Positions 10,231 to 19,129 of a stretch of DNA of 64,000 bases are shown here, piece by piece. The notes under the pieces are model-generated. The model ran no database searches and was not told the origin of the DNA. It saw only the letters and a program-made list of their open reading frames with translations. Origin of the DNA: JBPOFM01 sp041391925 (GTDB lineage Bacteria > Bacteroidota > Bacteroidia > Flavobacteriales > Flavobacteriaceae); the NCBI GenBank assembly GCA_041391925.1, contig JAWKNA010000003.1, positions 434,001 through 498,000 on the forward strand, written 5' to 3'. The stretch's first letter is position 1. Every line of letters starts with the position of its first letter. The position numbers were made by a program, and so were the translations under genes.

Positions 10231-10402
10231 GATGTAATTTACTTATTCCTATAAATTTAATTCAATTTTTAGGGATTTCAAAACAATAATTACACCCCAA
10301 TACGTCCAAATGTTAAAATACATCTAATAAAACCAATGATTTTCTTCATATCAATAACGCTTTTAGTAATTTGCAAGACATTTTTAAAGATTGAAGCCCT
10401 TA

Positions 10403-11263
10403 ATGCAATTATATCCTATAGAGTCAGGAAATTTTAAACTAGATGGTGGTGCCATGTTCGGCGTGGTCCCAAAATCCCTTTGGAACCGAACAAATCCAGC
10501 GGATTCTAATAACATGATTGACATTGCGGCACGTTGTTTGCTCATTGAAGACGGCAATCGATTGATATTGATTGACACGGGAATGGGAGATAAACAAAGT
10601 GAGAAATTCTTCAGCTATTACTATCTATGGGGAAATGATTCCATTGATAAATCTCTTAAAATTTTCGGGTTCCATCGTGATGACATCACCGATGTTTTTA
10701 TGACCCATTTACATTTTGATCATTGCGGTGGAAGTGTGCAATGGAACAGCCATAAAACCGGTTACGAACCCGCTTTTAAAAACGCCCATTTCTGGAGCAA
10801 CAGAGATCATTGGAAATGGGCCACACAGCCCAACAATCGTGAGAAGGCTTCTTTTTTGAAAGAAAACATTTTGCCGATGGAAGAAAGTGGACAATTAAAA
10901 TTTACATCTCTTCCGGAAACCGATAGGGTTAACAATTCTGAACTGGGTTTTGACATTTTTTTTGCTAATGGCCATACCGACAAACAAATGATTCCAATAA
11001 TTCATTATCAAGGTAAAACCATTGCATTTATGGCAGATTTATTGCCCACGGCTGGTCATTTGCCCATTCCATTTGTAATGGGTTATGACACAAGACCATT
11101 GCTGACATTAAACGAAAAGGAAAAGTTTTTAAACATGGCTGCCGATAACAATTTTTATTTGTTCTTAGAGCATGATGCACATAATCAAATCATAACTGTT
11201 GAACATACCGAAAAAGGAGTTCGACTAAAAGATATTTATACAACTCAAGAAATATTCACATAA
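10403..11263 (+). CDS. MBL-fold metallo-hydrolase
   Basis: 286 residues from the ATG at 10403. A TTG at 10391 is in frame, but MQLYPIESGNFKLDGG matches the usual family start better. The metallo-beta-lactamase fold is shown by HLHFDHCGG (HxHxDH, residues 102-107, two-metal site), the second-shell GHTDKQM and the FMADL metal-ligand region. A FKLDGGAMFGVVPKSLW N-terminus is typical of the N-acyl homoserine lactonase-like/quinoprotein-associated MBL branch in Bacteroidota, where the substrate is usually unknown. It is probably co-transcribed with the peptidase gene 13 bp downstream. Confidence 0.85.
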   Translation: MQLYPIESGNFKLDGGAMFGVVPKSLWNRTNPADSNNMIDIAARCLLIEDGNRLILIDTGMGDKQSEKFFSYYYLWGNDSIDKSLKIFGFHRDDITDVFMTHLHFDHCGGSVQWNSHKTGYEPAFKNAHFWSNRDHWKWATQPNNREKASFLKENILPMEESGQLKFTSLPETDRVNNSELGFDIFFANGHTDKQMIPIIHYQGKTIAFMADLLPTAGHLPIPFVMGYDTRPLLTLNEKEKFLNMAADNNFYLFLEHDAHNQIITVEHTEKGVRLKDIYTTQEIFT

Positions 11264-11276
11264 CAATTATATAGCA

Positions 11277-12902
11277 ATGAACATTCATTTTAAACCTATT
11301 TTACTTTCTGCATTCGCAGCAACATTGATTTTTGGCTGTGGTGGCGCATCCAAAGGCGTCATCTCAACACCTCTTGAAAACATCGACTCGATGCCTCTTA
11401 AAACTTCGGAATTGACCGAAGCTCAAAAACACACTTGGGGACATTTGGACCTTGTGAAAGACACAATTCCAGGGATGAGCGTTGACAAAGCTTACAGTGA
11501 CATCCTTAAAAACAAAAAAGGTCAAACTACCATTGTGGCTGTTATTGACTCTGGTATCGACATTGACCATGAGGATTTGGATGATGTCATCTGGACCAAT
11601 TCTAAAGAAATTCCGAACAATGGCAAGGATGATGATAACAATGGTTACATTGATGATATCCATGGTTGGAATTTTTTGGGAGATGCCTACAATGAGCAAT
11701 TGGAATACGTTAGGCTTTTGGCGAGTGGAAATACCAATGATCCAAGGTACGCAGAGGCTCAAAAATTATACGATGCAGAAATTCAAAAATATACAGGCTA
11801 TAAAACACAATATGAGCAAATCTCTCAACAAGTTTCAGGTGCAGATGAAGCTGTTTCAAAATATTTGAAAAAGAAAAATTATACAAAAGAAGAGGTAAAT
11901 GCTATTAAAACAGATGATGCCTCTTTACAACAATCCATTGCAATCATTAAATATGTCTATAGTTTGGATATGGACTCTGTTGCCGATTTCAAAAAGGAAA
12001 TTGCTGATGGTTTGGTTGAAATCAATGACCGACTAAACTACAACCTCAACAAAGATTTCAAAGGTCGTAAAACTGGTGATAATCCAGACATTCTCAATGA
12101 TAAACCTGGTTATGGTAATGGCAATGTAAAACCAACTGTAAAAACTGAAAGTCATGGTACTCATGTGGCCGGAATTATCGCTGCGGAACGCAATAATGGA
12201 AAAGGTGTCAATGGTGTGGCCAACAATGTAAAAATTATGGTCATAAGGACTGTGCCAAATGGTGACGAATATGATAAGGATGTAGCAAATGCCATTAGAT
12301 ATGCAGTAGATAATGGTGCAAAAGTAATCAATGGAAGTTTTGGGAAATCATTTTCTCCGCACAGCGATTGGGTAAGGGATGCCATCAAATATGCTTCTGA
12401 TAAAGATGTCGTTTTTGTCCATGCGGCTGGTAACGACGGAAATGACTTGGACGTGGATTATAATTTTCCAAACGACCAAGTCGATAATGGGCCTGAAGTT
12501 TCAAGTTCTTTGATTACAGTAGGGTCTTTGGACCCTGTTTATGGCACAAAAATGGTCTCCAGTTTTTCAAATTATGGAAAAATAAATGTTGATATTTTTG
12601 CTCCTGGAGGGCAGGTTTATTCAACAACACCCGAAAATGAATATGATACCAAAGGTGGCACCTCAATGGCTTCACCAGCCGTTGCTGGAATTGTTGCTTT
12701 AATCCGTTCACAATATCCAAATTTAACTGCAGCGCAGGTCAAAGATATCGTTGTGAACTCAGGGCTGCCTCTTACCACAAAGGTTGTTGTGGCTGGCGAT
12801 GCCAACAATGTAAAGTCTTTTTCCGCTTTGTCTAAATATGGCCGTATTGCCAACGCATACAATGCTTTGATTATGGCCGGCGAAATGGCAAAAAACAAAT
12901 AA
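11277..12902 (+). CDS. Subtilisin-like serine protease lipoprotein (S8)
   Basis: 541 residues with a lipoprotein signal (hydrophobic segment then LIFGC, Cys21). The catalytic triad is visible: Asp91 in VAVIDSGIDIDH, His293 in SHGTHVAGI and Ser463 in GGTSMASPAVAG. About 200 residues separate Asp from His, far more than in subtilisin. The insert is charged and helical (YDAEIQKYTGYKTQYEQ), so the domain is interrupted by a family-specific insertion. It should be a membrane-anchored periplasmic or surface protease. The gene follows the MBL hydrolase by 13 bp and ends before a strong stem-loop. Confidence 0.93.
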   Translation: MNIHFKPILLSAFAATLIFGCGGASKGVISTPLENIDSMPLKTSELTEAQKHTWGHLDLVKDTIPGMSVDKAYSDILKNKKGQTTIVAVIDSGIDIDHEDLDDVIWTNSKEIPNNGKDDDNNGYIDDIHGWNFLGDAYNEQLEYVRLLASGNTNDPRYAEAQKLYDAEIQKYTGYKTQYEQISQQVSGADEAVSKYLKKKNYTKEEVNAIKTDDASLQQSIAIIKYVYSLDMDSVADFKKEIADGLVEINDRLNYNLNKDFKGRKTGDNPDILNDKPGYGNGNVKPTVKTESHGTHVAGIIAAERNNGKGVNGVANNVKIMVIRTVPNGDEYDKDVANAIRYAVDNGAKVINGSFGKSFSPHSDWVRDAIKYASDKDVVFVHAAGNDGNDLDVDYNFPNDQVDNGPEVSSSLITVGSLDPVYGTKMVSSFSNYGKINVDIFAPGGQVYSTTPENEYDTKGGTSMASPAVAGIVALIRSQYPNLTAAQVKDIVVNSGLPLTTKVVVAGDANNVKSFSALSKYGRIANAYNALIMAGEMAKNK

Positions 12903-12913
12903 TAATTTTAACC

Positions 12914-12950
12914 AAATACCCCATAATTTCATTTTTATGGGGTATTTGCA
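12914..12950 (+). terminator. Stem-loop after the S8 protease gene
   Basis: A perfect 11-bp inverted repeat, AAATACCCCAT (12914-12924) and ATGGGGTATTT (12937-12947), separated by 12 nt. It starts 11 bp after the stop codon. The following T-tract is weak, so it may also protect the mRNA end. Confidence 0.6.
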
Positions 12951-12962
12951 TTTATACAGTAT

Positions 12963-14834
12963 ATGAAATTTCTCTTTAAATCGATTTTTGCAACAAGTTT
13001 GATTTTTTCAAGTCAGGTACTTTTCTCTCAAAGTGATAAAAAAGCTATGGATGTTTCTTGCTATTGGCAGCAGCATGTAGATTATACCATGGATATTGAT
13101 ATGAATGTTGAAACCTATCAATATACTGGTACACAAAAATTGGTTTATACCAATAATTCACCTGACGTGCTTAACCGCGTATTCTATCATTTGTATCCAA
13201 ATGCCTTTCAACCAGATAGTGAAATGGATGCTAGACTAAAAGCTATTGCGGACCCAGATGGAAGAATGGTCAATAATATGGGAACTAAAGAGGCTCCAAA
13301 TTATGAAAGCAGAATCACAAAACTTACACCGGAAGAAATTGGTTACATCAAAGTAAACTCTTTGACACAAGATGGCAATGCGGTGAAGTATGAAACCATA
13401 GGAACCATTTTGGTGGTCACGCTTAACGAACCCATACAACCTGGTGGGATAACAACTTTTGATATGCAATTTGATGCCCAGGTGCCTGTCCAAATTCGGC
13501 GTTCCGGTCGCAATAATAGAGAAGGGATTGCACTTTCCATGACACAATGGTATCCAAAATTGGCAGAATATGATAATGAGGGTTGGCATGCCGATCCTTA
13601 CATCGCTCGAGAGTTTTATGGGGTTTGGGGCGATTTTGATGTGAAAATTACAATTGATAAAAACTACACTATTGGAGGAACGGGTTATCTTCAAAATCCG
13701 AACGAGATAGGTCATGGCTACGAAACCGAACCTATAAAAAAATCAAAAGGAAAGACTTTGACATGGCATTTTAAAGCACCAAATGTGCACGATTTTACTT
13801 GGGCTGCCGATCCTGATTACATTCACGACACTCTCCAGTTGGAGAATGGCCCCATGATGCATTTCTTTTACAAAAACAATCCGAAAATTATTGAAAACTG
13901 GAAAAACATGGAACCCGTTGCTGGAAAGTTGATGGAATATTACAGTGACAAGGTGGGCAAATATCCTTATAAGCAATATTCAGTGATTCAGGGTGGTGAT
14001 GGAGGCATGGAATATGGCATGTGTACATTGATTCTTGGAGAAGGCAAATTGGGCGGTTTGATTGGCGTCACGGCTCATGAAATGGCCCATAATTGGTTTC
14101 AGTTTTTATTGGCCAATAATGAGTCTAAACATTCTTGGATGGATGAAGGTTTTACAAGTTATCTGGAGGATAGAGCATTAAACGACATCAACCAAACTAA
14201 AAAAACAAATCCGTTTTCCGGTGCATACCAAGGTTACATTTATTTGGCCAGTTCTGGTAAAGAACAATCCCAGGCAACACATGCGGATAGATACGCTTAC
14301 AACCAAGCATATTCTATTTCTGCTTACAGTAAGGGCGAAGTGTTTTTGGCACAGCTAGGATATGTCATTGGCGAAGAAAACTTGGATAAGACATTGAAAC
14401 AATACTTTAGTGAATGGTCCTTCAAGCATCCGAAACCTTTGGATGTTATTCGAGTTGCAGAAAAAGTATCAGGACTGGAATTAGACTGGTATTTGACCGA
14501 TTGGACCCAAACCATAAATACCATCGATTATGGCATAAAAAGTGTGGAAAGTGATGGGGACAATACCAAGATTATTCTAGAGCGAATTGGCTTGATGCCA
14601 ATGCCATTGGATTTAGAAGTGGAATTTACCGACGGTACGAAGCAACTGTTTTACATTCCGCTGCGAATGATGTACGGCTCAAAACCCACTTCTGCAAGCA
14701 AATTGAAAGATTGGGCTTGGGCATATCCTACTTACGAATTCTCAATTGATAAAGCTAGACCATTCATAAAATCAGTGACCATTGACCCAGATGGATTCAT
14801 GGCTGATGTTGATAAGAGTAATAACACAAAATAG
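12963..14834 (+). CDS. M1 family metallopeptidase (secreted)
   Basis: 623 residues with a signal peptide (about 1-23, ending VLFSQS). The gluzincin zinc site is HEMAH at 372-376 with the third ligand Glu395 in WMDEGFTSYLED (HExxH-x18-E). The substrate-anchoring GGMEYG motif precedes it. The N-terminal beta-domain (about 40-250) is like that of M1 aminopeptidases. It likely trims peptides in the periplasm. It follows the S8 protease by 60 bp, but a stem-loop lies between, so a shared transcript is uncertain. Confidence 0.92.
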   Translation: MKFLFKSIFATSLIFSSQVLFSQSDKKAMDVSCYWQQHVDYTMDIDMNVETYQYTGTQKLVYTNNSPDVLNRVFYHLYPNAFQPDSEMDARLKAIADPDGRMVNNMGTKEAPNYESRITKLTPEEIGYIKVNSLTQDGNAVKYETIGTILVVTLNEPIQPGGITTFDMQFDAQVPVQIRRSGRNNREGIALSMTQWYPKLAEYDNEGWHADPYIAREFYGVWGDFDVKITIDKNYTIGGTGYLQNPNEIGHGYETEPIKKSKGKTLTWHFKAPNVHDFTWAADPDYIHDTLQLENGPMMHFFYKNNPKIIENWKNMEPVAGKLMEYYSDKVGKYPYKQYSVIQGGDGGMEYGMCTLILGEGKLGGLIGVTAHEMAHNWFQFLLANNESKHSWMDEGFTSYLEDRALNDINQTKKTNPFSGAYQGYIYLASSGKEQSQATHADRYAYNQAYSISAYSKGEVFLAQLGYVIGEENLDKTLKQYFSEWSFKHPKPLDVIRVAEKVSGLELDWYLTDWTQTINTIDYGIKSVESDGDNTKIILERIGLMPMPLDLEVEFTDGTKQLFYIPLRMMYGSKPTSASKLKDWAWAYPTYEFSIDKARPFIKSVTIDPDGFMADVDKSNNTK

Positions 14835-14859
14835 TTTTGCTTTTAAAATTTAAATGATG

Positions 14860-14885
14860 AACCGCCTCTCATGGCGGTTTTTTAT
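14860..14885 (+). terminator. Rho-independent terminator after M1 peptidase
   Basis: AACCGCC (14860-14866) pairs with GGCGGTT (14873-14879) around a 6-nt loop and is followed by a run of T. It lies between the peptidase stop and rnpA. Its position also argues that rnpA does not start at the in-frame codon at 14854. Confidence 0.85.
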
Positions 14886-14913
14886 TTACAAAACCTCTGT
14901 ATCTTTACCTATT

Positions 14914-15291
14914 ATGAAATTCACGTTTAACAAAAAGGAAAAACTCAAAAGCGAAAAACTCATTGCAAAATTATTTGCCGAAGGGCAATCCGTTGCTGTT
15001 TATCCATTGCGATTGGTGTTTATCCCAACAACATTTGATGACCATATAAACGTAAAAGTGGGAGTGTCGGTAAGTAAACGTAATTTTAAAAAAGCCGTGG
15101 ACAGGAATCGAATCAAACGCCTCATGAGAGAGGCCTATCGGCTTCAAAAAGGAACTGTTTTTAACAATAGTTCTACTCAATATGCGTTAATGATTTTGTA
15201 CATTGGTAAAGATGGAACGGATTTTGAGACCATAAAACTTAAAATGTTCCATCTGTTGGAAAAATTCGCCAAGGAGGTTTCCAATAAGTAA
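14914..15291 (+). CDS. rnpA: Ribonuclease P protein component
   Basis: 125 residues from the ATG at 14914, chosen because the upstream in-frame codons run through a terminator hairpin. RnpA binds the RnpB RNA to process tRNA 5' ends. The RNR-type signature KKAVDRNRIKRLMREAYR (about residues 59-76) is intact, preceded by the conserved VGVSVSKRNF. The usual upstream partner rpmH is absent, so the classical rpmH-rnpA linkage is broken here. It is followed by a DUF4349 lipoprotein gene 12 bp away, suggesting one transcript that also includes the S41 protease. Confidence 0.93.
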   Translation: MKFTFNKKEKLKSEKLIAKLFAEGQSVAVYPLRLVFIPTTFDDHINVKVGVSVSKRNFKKAVDRNRIKRLMREAYRLQKGTVFNNSSTQYALMILYIGKDGTDFETIKLKMFHLLEKFAKEVSNK

Positions 15292-15303
15292 TCCCTAACG
15301 CCC

Positions 15304-16119
15304 ATGAAAGTAATTTTCGCTTTTTTACTTTTGACGCTTCCATTGATGTGCTCCAAAAGTGGCTCGGAAGATAATTTTTCTTATGCTGATGAAATTGAGA
15401 GCTCTCGTCTTGAAGTTCCTTCAATGCAGCTGACAAGAGCAAAAGAAGACACCTATGATCAAGTTCAAGAACAAAAACTCATAAAAGAATCTTACCTTAG
15501 GTTTGAGACACAAGATTTAGAAAAAACCTATAAAGAAATTACCAAGCATGTACTTCAAAACAATGGTTATATTCAGGATGATGAAGCTTCAAAATCGTAC
15601 AATCAGTTTACAAGACGATTGATTATTCGAATTCCAACCGATACATTCCAAAAAACAATCGATTCCATTGCTTCACATGTGGAATATTTTGACACCAAAC
15701 AAATTACTTCTAAAGATGTTACGGAGGAGTTTATAGATTTGGAGGCTAGGCTAAAAGCTAAAGAAACTTTAGAAGCCCGTTATCTAGAATTGCTCAAAAA
15801 AGCCAACAATGTCAAGGAAGTACTTGAAATTGAACGTGAGCTTTCTACCATAAGGGAAGAAATCGAGGCAAAGCAAGGGCGGCTAAAATATTTGCAAAAC
15901 AAAGTATCATTAAGTACATTAACCGTCGAATTTTACAAAACAACATCCGAATCTGGCGTAACGGTCTCGTATGGACAAAAAATGTGGAATGCCATCGCCT
16001 CGGGTTTTGACGGCTTATCATTCTTTTTTCTGGGTATTCTGTACATGTGGCCATTCATAATCCTCTTATTGTTACTCGTTTTTGGTATTAAAAGATGGTT
16101 AAAGCGTAAAAAACAATAA
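15304..16119 (+). CDS. DUF4349 lipoprotein
   Basis: 271 residues. The N-terminus has a lipoprotein signal with Cys16 (LPLMCSKSG). The DUF4349 core spans about residues 60-255: SYLRFETQDLEKTYKEI, RLIIRIPTDTF and a charged coiled coil (LEARLKAKETLEARYLELL... EIERELSTIREEIEAKQGR). A hydrophobic segment near residues 238-262 and a basic tail (KRWLKRKKQ) suggest a C-terminal membrane anchor. Lipid and membrane anchors at opposite ends would suit an envelope-spanning or stress-sensing part. Function is not established for the family. Confidence 0.85.
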   Translation: MKVIFAFLLLTLPLMCSKSGSEDNFSYADEIESSRLEVPSMQLTRAKEDTYDQVQEQKLIKESYLRFETQDLEKTYKEITKHVLQNNGYIQDDEASKSYNQFTRRLIIRIPTDTFQKTIDSIASHVEYFDTKQITSKDVTEEFIDLEARLKAKETLEARYLELLKKANNVKEVLEIERELSTIREEIEAKQGRLKYLQNKVSLSTLTVEFYKTTSESGVTVSYGQKMWNAIASGFDGLSFFFLGILYMWPFIILLLLLVFGIKRWLKRKKQ

Positions 16120-16150
16120 TGCTTTGAAGAGCAGAAAAATATATATAACG

Positions 16151-17791
16151 ATGAAAAAAATTCTAAAAAAACGATTGTTTATTCCGGTTGTGGCATTAGC
16201 CATATTCATCTCTGGAACAGCTTTTTATAAAGGTGATTTTTTTGAAATCGCCAAACAAATCGAAATTTTTACCACACTCTATAAGGAACTCAACATGAAT
16301 TATGTTGACGAGACCAATCCAGGAGAACTTATGGATACCGCTATTAAGAGCATGCTACAGGATTTAGATCCTTATACCAATTTTTATAACGAGCAGGATG
16401 TTGAGGATGCACGTATCAACAATACTGGAGATTACACTGGGATTGGGGCAAGCGTATTGACACTGAAAGACAAGTTGGTCATTGTGGAGCCCTATAAGGA
16501 TTATGCGGCAGATAAAGCAGGTCTGAAGGCTGGCGACGAAATCATAAAAGTTGACAATGTGGTGGTGGCTGATTTTAAGGATGATGCGGGCAATTTGCTT
16601 CAGGGAGCCGCTGGAACAACGGTAAATCTCACTTACGTTCGACAAGGAAAAACAGAGACGGCAACCATCAAACGCGAATCGGTTGAAATACATGACGTGC
16701 CTCATTATTCCATGATAGATGATGAGATTGGTTATGTTGTGCTTCGAAAATTTGGGGACAAAGCATCGCACGAAACAATGACTGCGGTAAGAGCTCTAAA
16801 AAATCAAGGTGCCAAAAAATTGATTTTGGATTTAAGGGGAAATGGAGGTGGATTGCTTAATGAGGCGGTGAACATTGTCAATATTTTTGTTCCAAAAAAC
16901 CAACTGGTGGTAACGACAAAATCAAAAGTGGAGAAATATAACAAAACCTATTATACACAAAAAGATGCCATTGACACCGAAATCCCGCTGGTTGTATTGA
17001 TTGATGGAAAAAGTGCCTCTGCAAGCGAGATTGTTTCTGGCGCGCTCCAGGATTTGGATAGAGCGGTCATCATTGGTGCGCGTAGCTTTGGAAAAGGATT
17101 GGTACAAAGACCCAAACCCTTGGCGTATGGCACGCAGATGAAAATTACCATTTCTCGCTATTACACTCCTTCGGGCCGTTGTATCCAGGCTTTGGATTAT
17201 TGGAATAGAGATAAAGAAGGCCATGCCACAAGGGTAAGCCAAGAAAACTATAACGCTTTTAAAACCAGAAGGGGAAGAACAGTTTATGACGGCGGAGGCA
17301 TACAGCCCGATATAGAATTGGAGGCTTCTAAAATGAGTCCGATTACTTCCGCAATATTAGATGAAAATTTGGTTTTTAATTATGCAACCAAGTATTTCTA
17401 CAACAATTCTGTTAACGATTTGTCCAATTTTAAATTTACGGACAGTGATTTCAATGATTTCAAAACATACTTAAAATCAAATCATTTCACCTTTGAAACC
17501 AAAACCGAAAAAGCTTTTGAAGAAGCTTTGGAGGTGGCCAAGGATGAAGCATTGGACACAACGGTGGATGCTAATTATAAAGCTTTGATTTCGGCTTTGG
17601 ATACTTACAAAAATAAGGCTATAGACGACAATAAGAAGCAACTCAGCTCCTTGTTGACCGATGAAATTGTGAAACGTTACTTTTATAGGGAAGGTCTATA
17701 TACCTACTATCTGACTCATAATACTGAAATTCAAAAAAGTACTGAATTGCTTAAAAATCCTGTAAAATTTGCAAGCTATCTAAATTTATAA
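16151..17791 (+). CDS. S41 C-terminal processing peptidase (CtpA/Prc-like)
   Basis: 546 residues from the ATG at 16151 (a TTG at 16124 is less likely). The signal or anchor segment is at about 8-25. A PDZ domain occupies about 90-165 (GIGASVLTLKDKLVIVEPYKDYAA...AGLKAGDEI). The S41 core carries the SASASE motif with the nucleophile Ser290 and the general base Lys315 in SFGKGLVQ, the expected 25 residues apart. These periplasmic proteases recognise C-terminal tails and degrade or mature envelope proteins. It is likely co-transcribed with rnpA and the DUF4349 gene. Confidence 0.93.
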   Translation: MKKILKKRLFIPVVALAIFISGTAFYKGDFFEIAKQIEIFTTLYKELNMNYVDETNPGELMDTAIKSMLQDLDPYTNFYNEQDVEDARINNTGDYTGIGASVLTLKDKLVIVEPYKDYAADKAGLKAGDEIIKVDNVVVADFKDDAGNLLQGAAGTTVNLTYVRQGKTETATIKRESVEIHDVPHYSMIDDEIGYVVLRKFGDKASHETMTAVRALKNQGAKKLILDLRGNGGGLLNEAVNIVNIFVPKNQLVVTTKSKVEKYNKTYYTQKDAIDTEIPLVVLIDGKSASASEIVSGALQDLDRAVIIGARSFGKGLVQRPKPLAYGTQMKITISRYYTPSGRCIQALDYWNRDKEGHATRVSQENYNAFKTRRGRTVYDGGGIQPDIELEASKMSPITSAILDENLVFNYATKYFYNNSVNDLSNFKFTDSDFNDFKTYLKSNHFTFETKTEKAFEEALEVAKDEALDTTVDANYKALISALDTYKNKAIDDNKKQLSSLLTDEIVKRYFYREGLYTYYLTHNTEIQKSTELLKNPVKFASYLNL

Positions 17792-17855
17792 TCCACTGTG
17801 TTTTGTGGATTAGGACTCAAAATAAAGTATATTTATAATCCCTATCTAGCAACTA

Positions 17856-18689
17856 ATGAAAACTTTGGTTATCTGTTTAATGCTATTTTCCCAGTTTGTA
17901 GTAGCTCAAAAAGAGTTGGTGCATGAAGTGTATTTTGAAACAGATCAATCTGAAGTTCCTCAAACCGAACATACTAAACTGCTGGCTTTCCTTTCCGAAA
18001 TCGAATCGCTTGACATTGAAAAAATTTCTATCTATGGTTTTTGTGATGACCGTGGCAGCCATGAGTACAATTTGAAACTGTCCAACGATCGTGCCAATAA
18101 CATAAGGGAAATATTTTCCAGCAATGAATTTGATGAATCCATCATTTTCAATGTAGATGGAAAAGGAGAAGTGTTATTGAAATTGGTTCAAGAAAATAAC
18201 ATTGAGAAAATTAGAGGCTTAAATAGAAAGGTGCAGATCATTGTTAAACAAGTGTTTCCTCCAAAGCCTATAATTGAAACTAAGCCAAAAGATGCAGCCG
18301 AAATATTGGACGGCAACATAAAAGCAGGAGATACCATCCTGCTCGACAATCTTCTTTTTAAAACTGGTTACAGCTATTTAATGCCAGAATCTGTAAAAAC
18401 CCTTGAGACTATCACAAAGGTAATGGTAAAACGCAAAGACGTTTATTTTACAATATTGGGACATGTTTGCTGTACCCAAAATAGTAGAGATGCGATAGAC
18501 AGAAAGACCAAAAAAAGAAATCTCTCATTAGCTAGAGCCAAGTATATCTATGATTATATGGTAAAAAAAGGTGTGGATAAAAAGCGCATGAGGTATATTG
18601 GAATGCGTCGCAAATTTCCACTTGGAGGTGAAGCAAAATATGATCGCCGAGTTGAGATTTTGGTAACCTATGTTGGGGAAAACAATTAA
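17856..18689 (+). CDS. OmpA-family protein with two OmpA_C-like domains
   Basis: 277 residues. A signal peptide ends at about residue 17 (QFVVAQ). Two OmpA/MotB-like segments are visible. The first is about 24-130 (VYFETDQSEVPQTE... FCDDRGSHEYNLKLSNDRANNI). The second is about 160-275 (DNLLFKTGYSYLMPESVKTL... RNLSLARAKYIYDYMVKKGV... RRVEILVTY). OmpA_C domains bind peptidoglycan non-covalently. There is no beta-barrel, so this is a soluble periplasmic protein. The gene converges on the GNAT gene with a 4-bp overlap of the 3' ends. Confidence 0.85.
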   Translation: MKTLVICLMLFSQFVVAQKELVHEVYFETDQSEVPQTEHTKLLAFLSEIESLDIEKISIYGFCDDRGSHEYNLKLSNDRANNIREIFSSNEFDESIIFNVDGKGEVLLKLVQENNIEKIRGLNRKVQIIVKQVFPPKPIIETKPKDAAEILDGNIKAGDTILLDNLLFKTGYSYLMPESVKTLETITKVMVKRKDVYFTILGHVCCTQNSRDAIDRKTKKRNLSLARAKYIYDYMVKKGVDKKRMRYIGMRRKFPLGGEAKYDRRVEILVTYVGENN

Positions 18690-19129
18690 CCTTTAATCAT
18701 TCCTACATGCGGAATTCCATCTTCAAGATATTCCTCACCAACTTGTTCAAATCCTAAGCTATTGTAAAATTTCAGTAAGTATTTTTGGGCTGATATTTTG
18801 ATTGTTTCCGTATTAAAATAGTTTTTGATAGCATTGATGGACGCCTCCATAATGATGTAACCATATTGATGTTTTCGTTCATTATGAGCAACCACCACAC
18901 GCCCAATACTGGCATTTTCAAAATAATCTCCTGGTTTAAAAATACGTGTGTATGCAATTAGTTTTTTGTTTTTAAATCCAAGGATGTGTAATGCCTTTTG
19001 ATCTTTGTTATCCACATCTTGATAGACACAATTTTGCTCCACCACAAAGACTTCACTGCGCAATTGTAAAATGGCATACAATTCGTCTTTTGTCAATTGT
19101 TTGAAGGTTTTGGTCTGTATATGTAGCAT
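18686..19129 (-). CDS. GNAT acetyltransferase (ElaA-like)
   Basis: 147 residues. The N-terminus (FKQLTKDELYAILQLRSEVFVVEQNC, YQDVDNKDQKALHILG) and the acetyl-CoA-binding part (IGRVVVAHNERKHQYGYIIMEASI) match the ElaA branch of GNAT proteins, whose acceptor is not well defined. Its ATG overlaps the stop of the CDF gene by 1 bp (TGATG), showing translational coupling in the rpiB-CDF-GNAT operon. Confidence 0.88.
   Translation of the reverse strand: MLHIQTKTFKQLTKDELYAILQLRSEVFVVEQNCVYQDVDNKDQKALHILGFKNKKLIAYTRIFKPGDYFENASIGRVVVAHNERKHQYGYIIMEASINAIKNYFNTETIKISAQKYLLKFYNSLGFEQVGEEYLEDGIPHVGMIKG

Noticed and set aside
11482..11868. 128-codon Met-rich plus-strand frame within the S8 protease gene
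   Set aside because: It is a shifted reading of the protease coding region and its composition is not protein-like.
13236..13715. 159-codon minus-strand frame opposite the M1 peptidase
   Set aside because: It is fully inside a well-supported gene, with no domain and no signals.
17791..17810. ATCCAC/GTGGAT stem-loop after the S41 protease
   Set aside because: The stem is only 6 bp and no T-run follows, so I do not call it a terminator.
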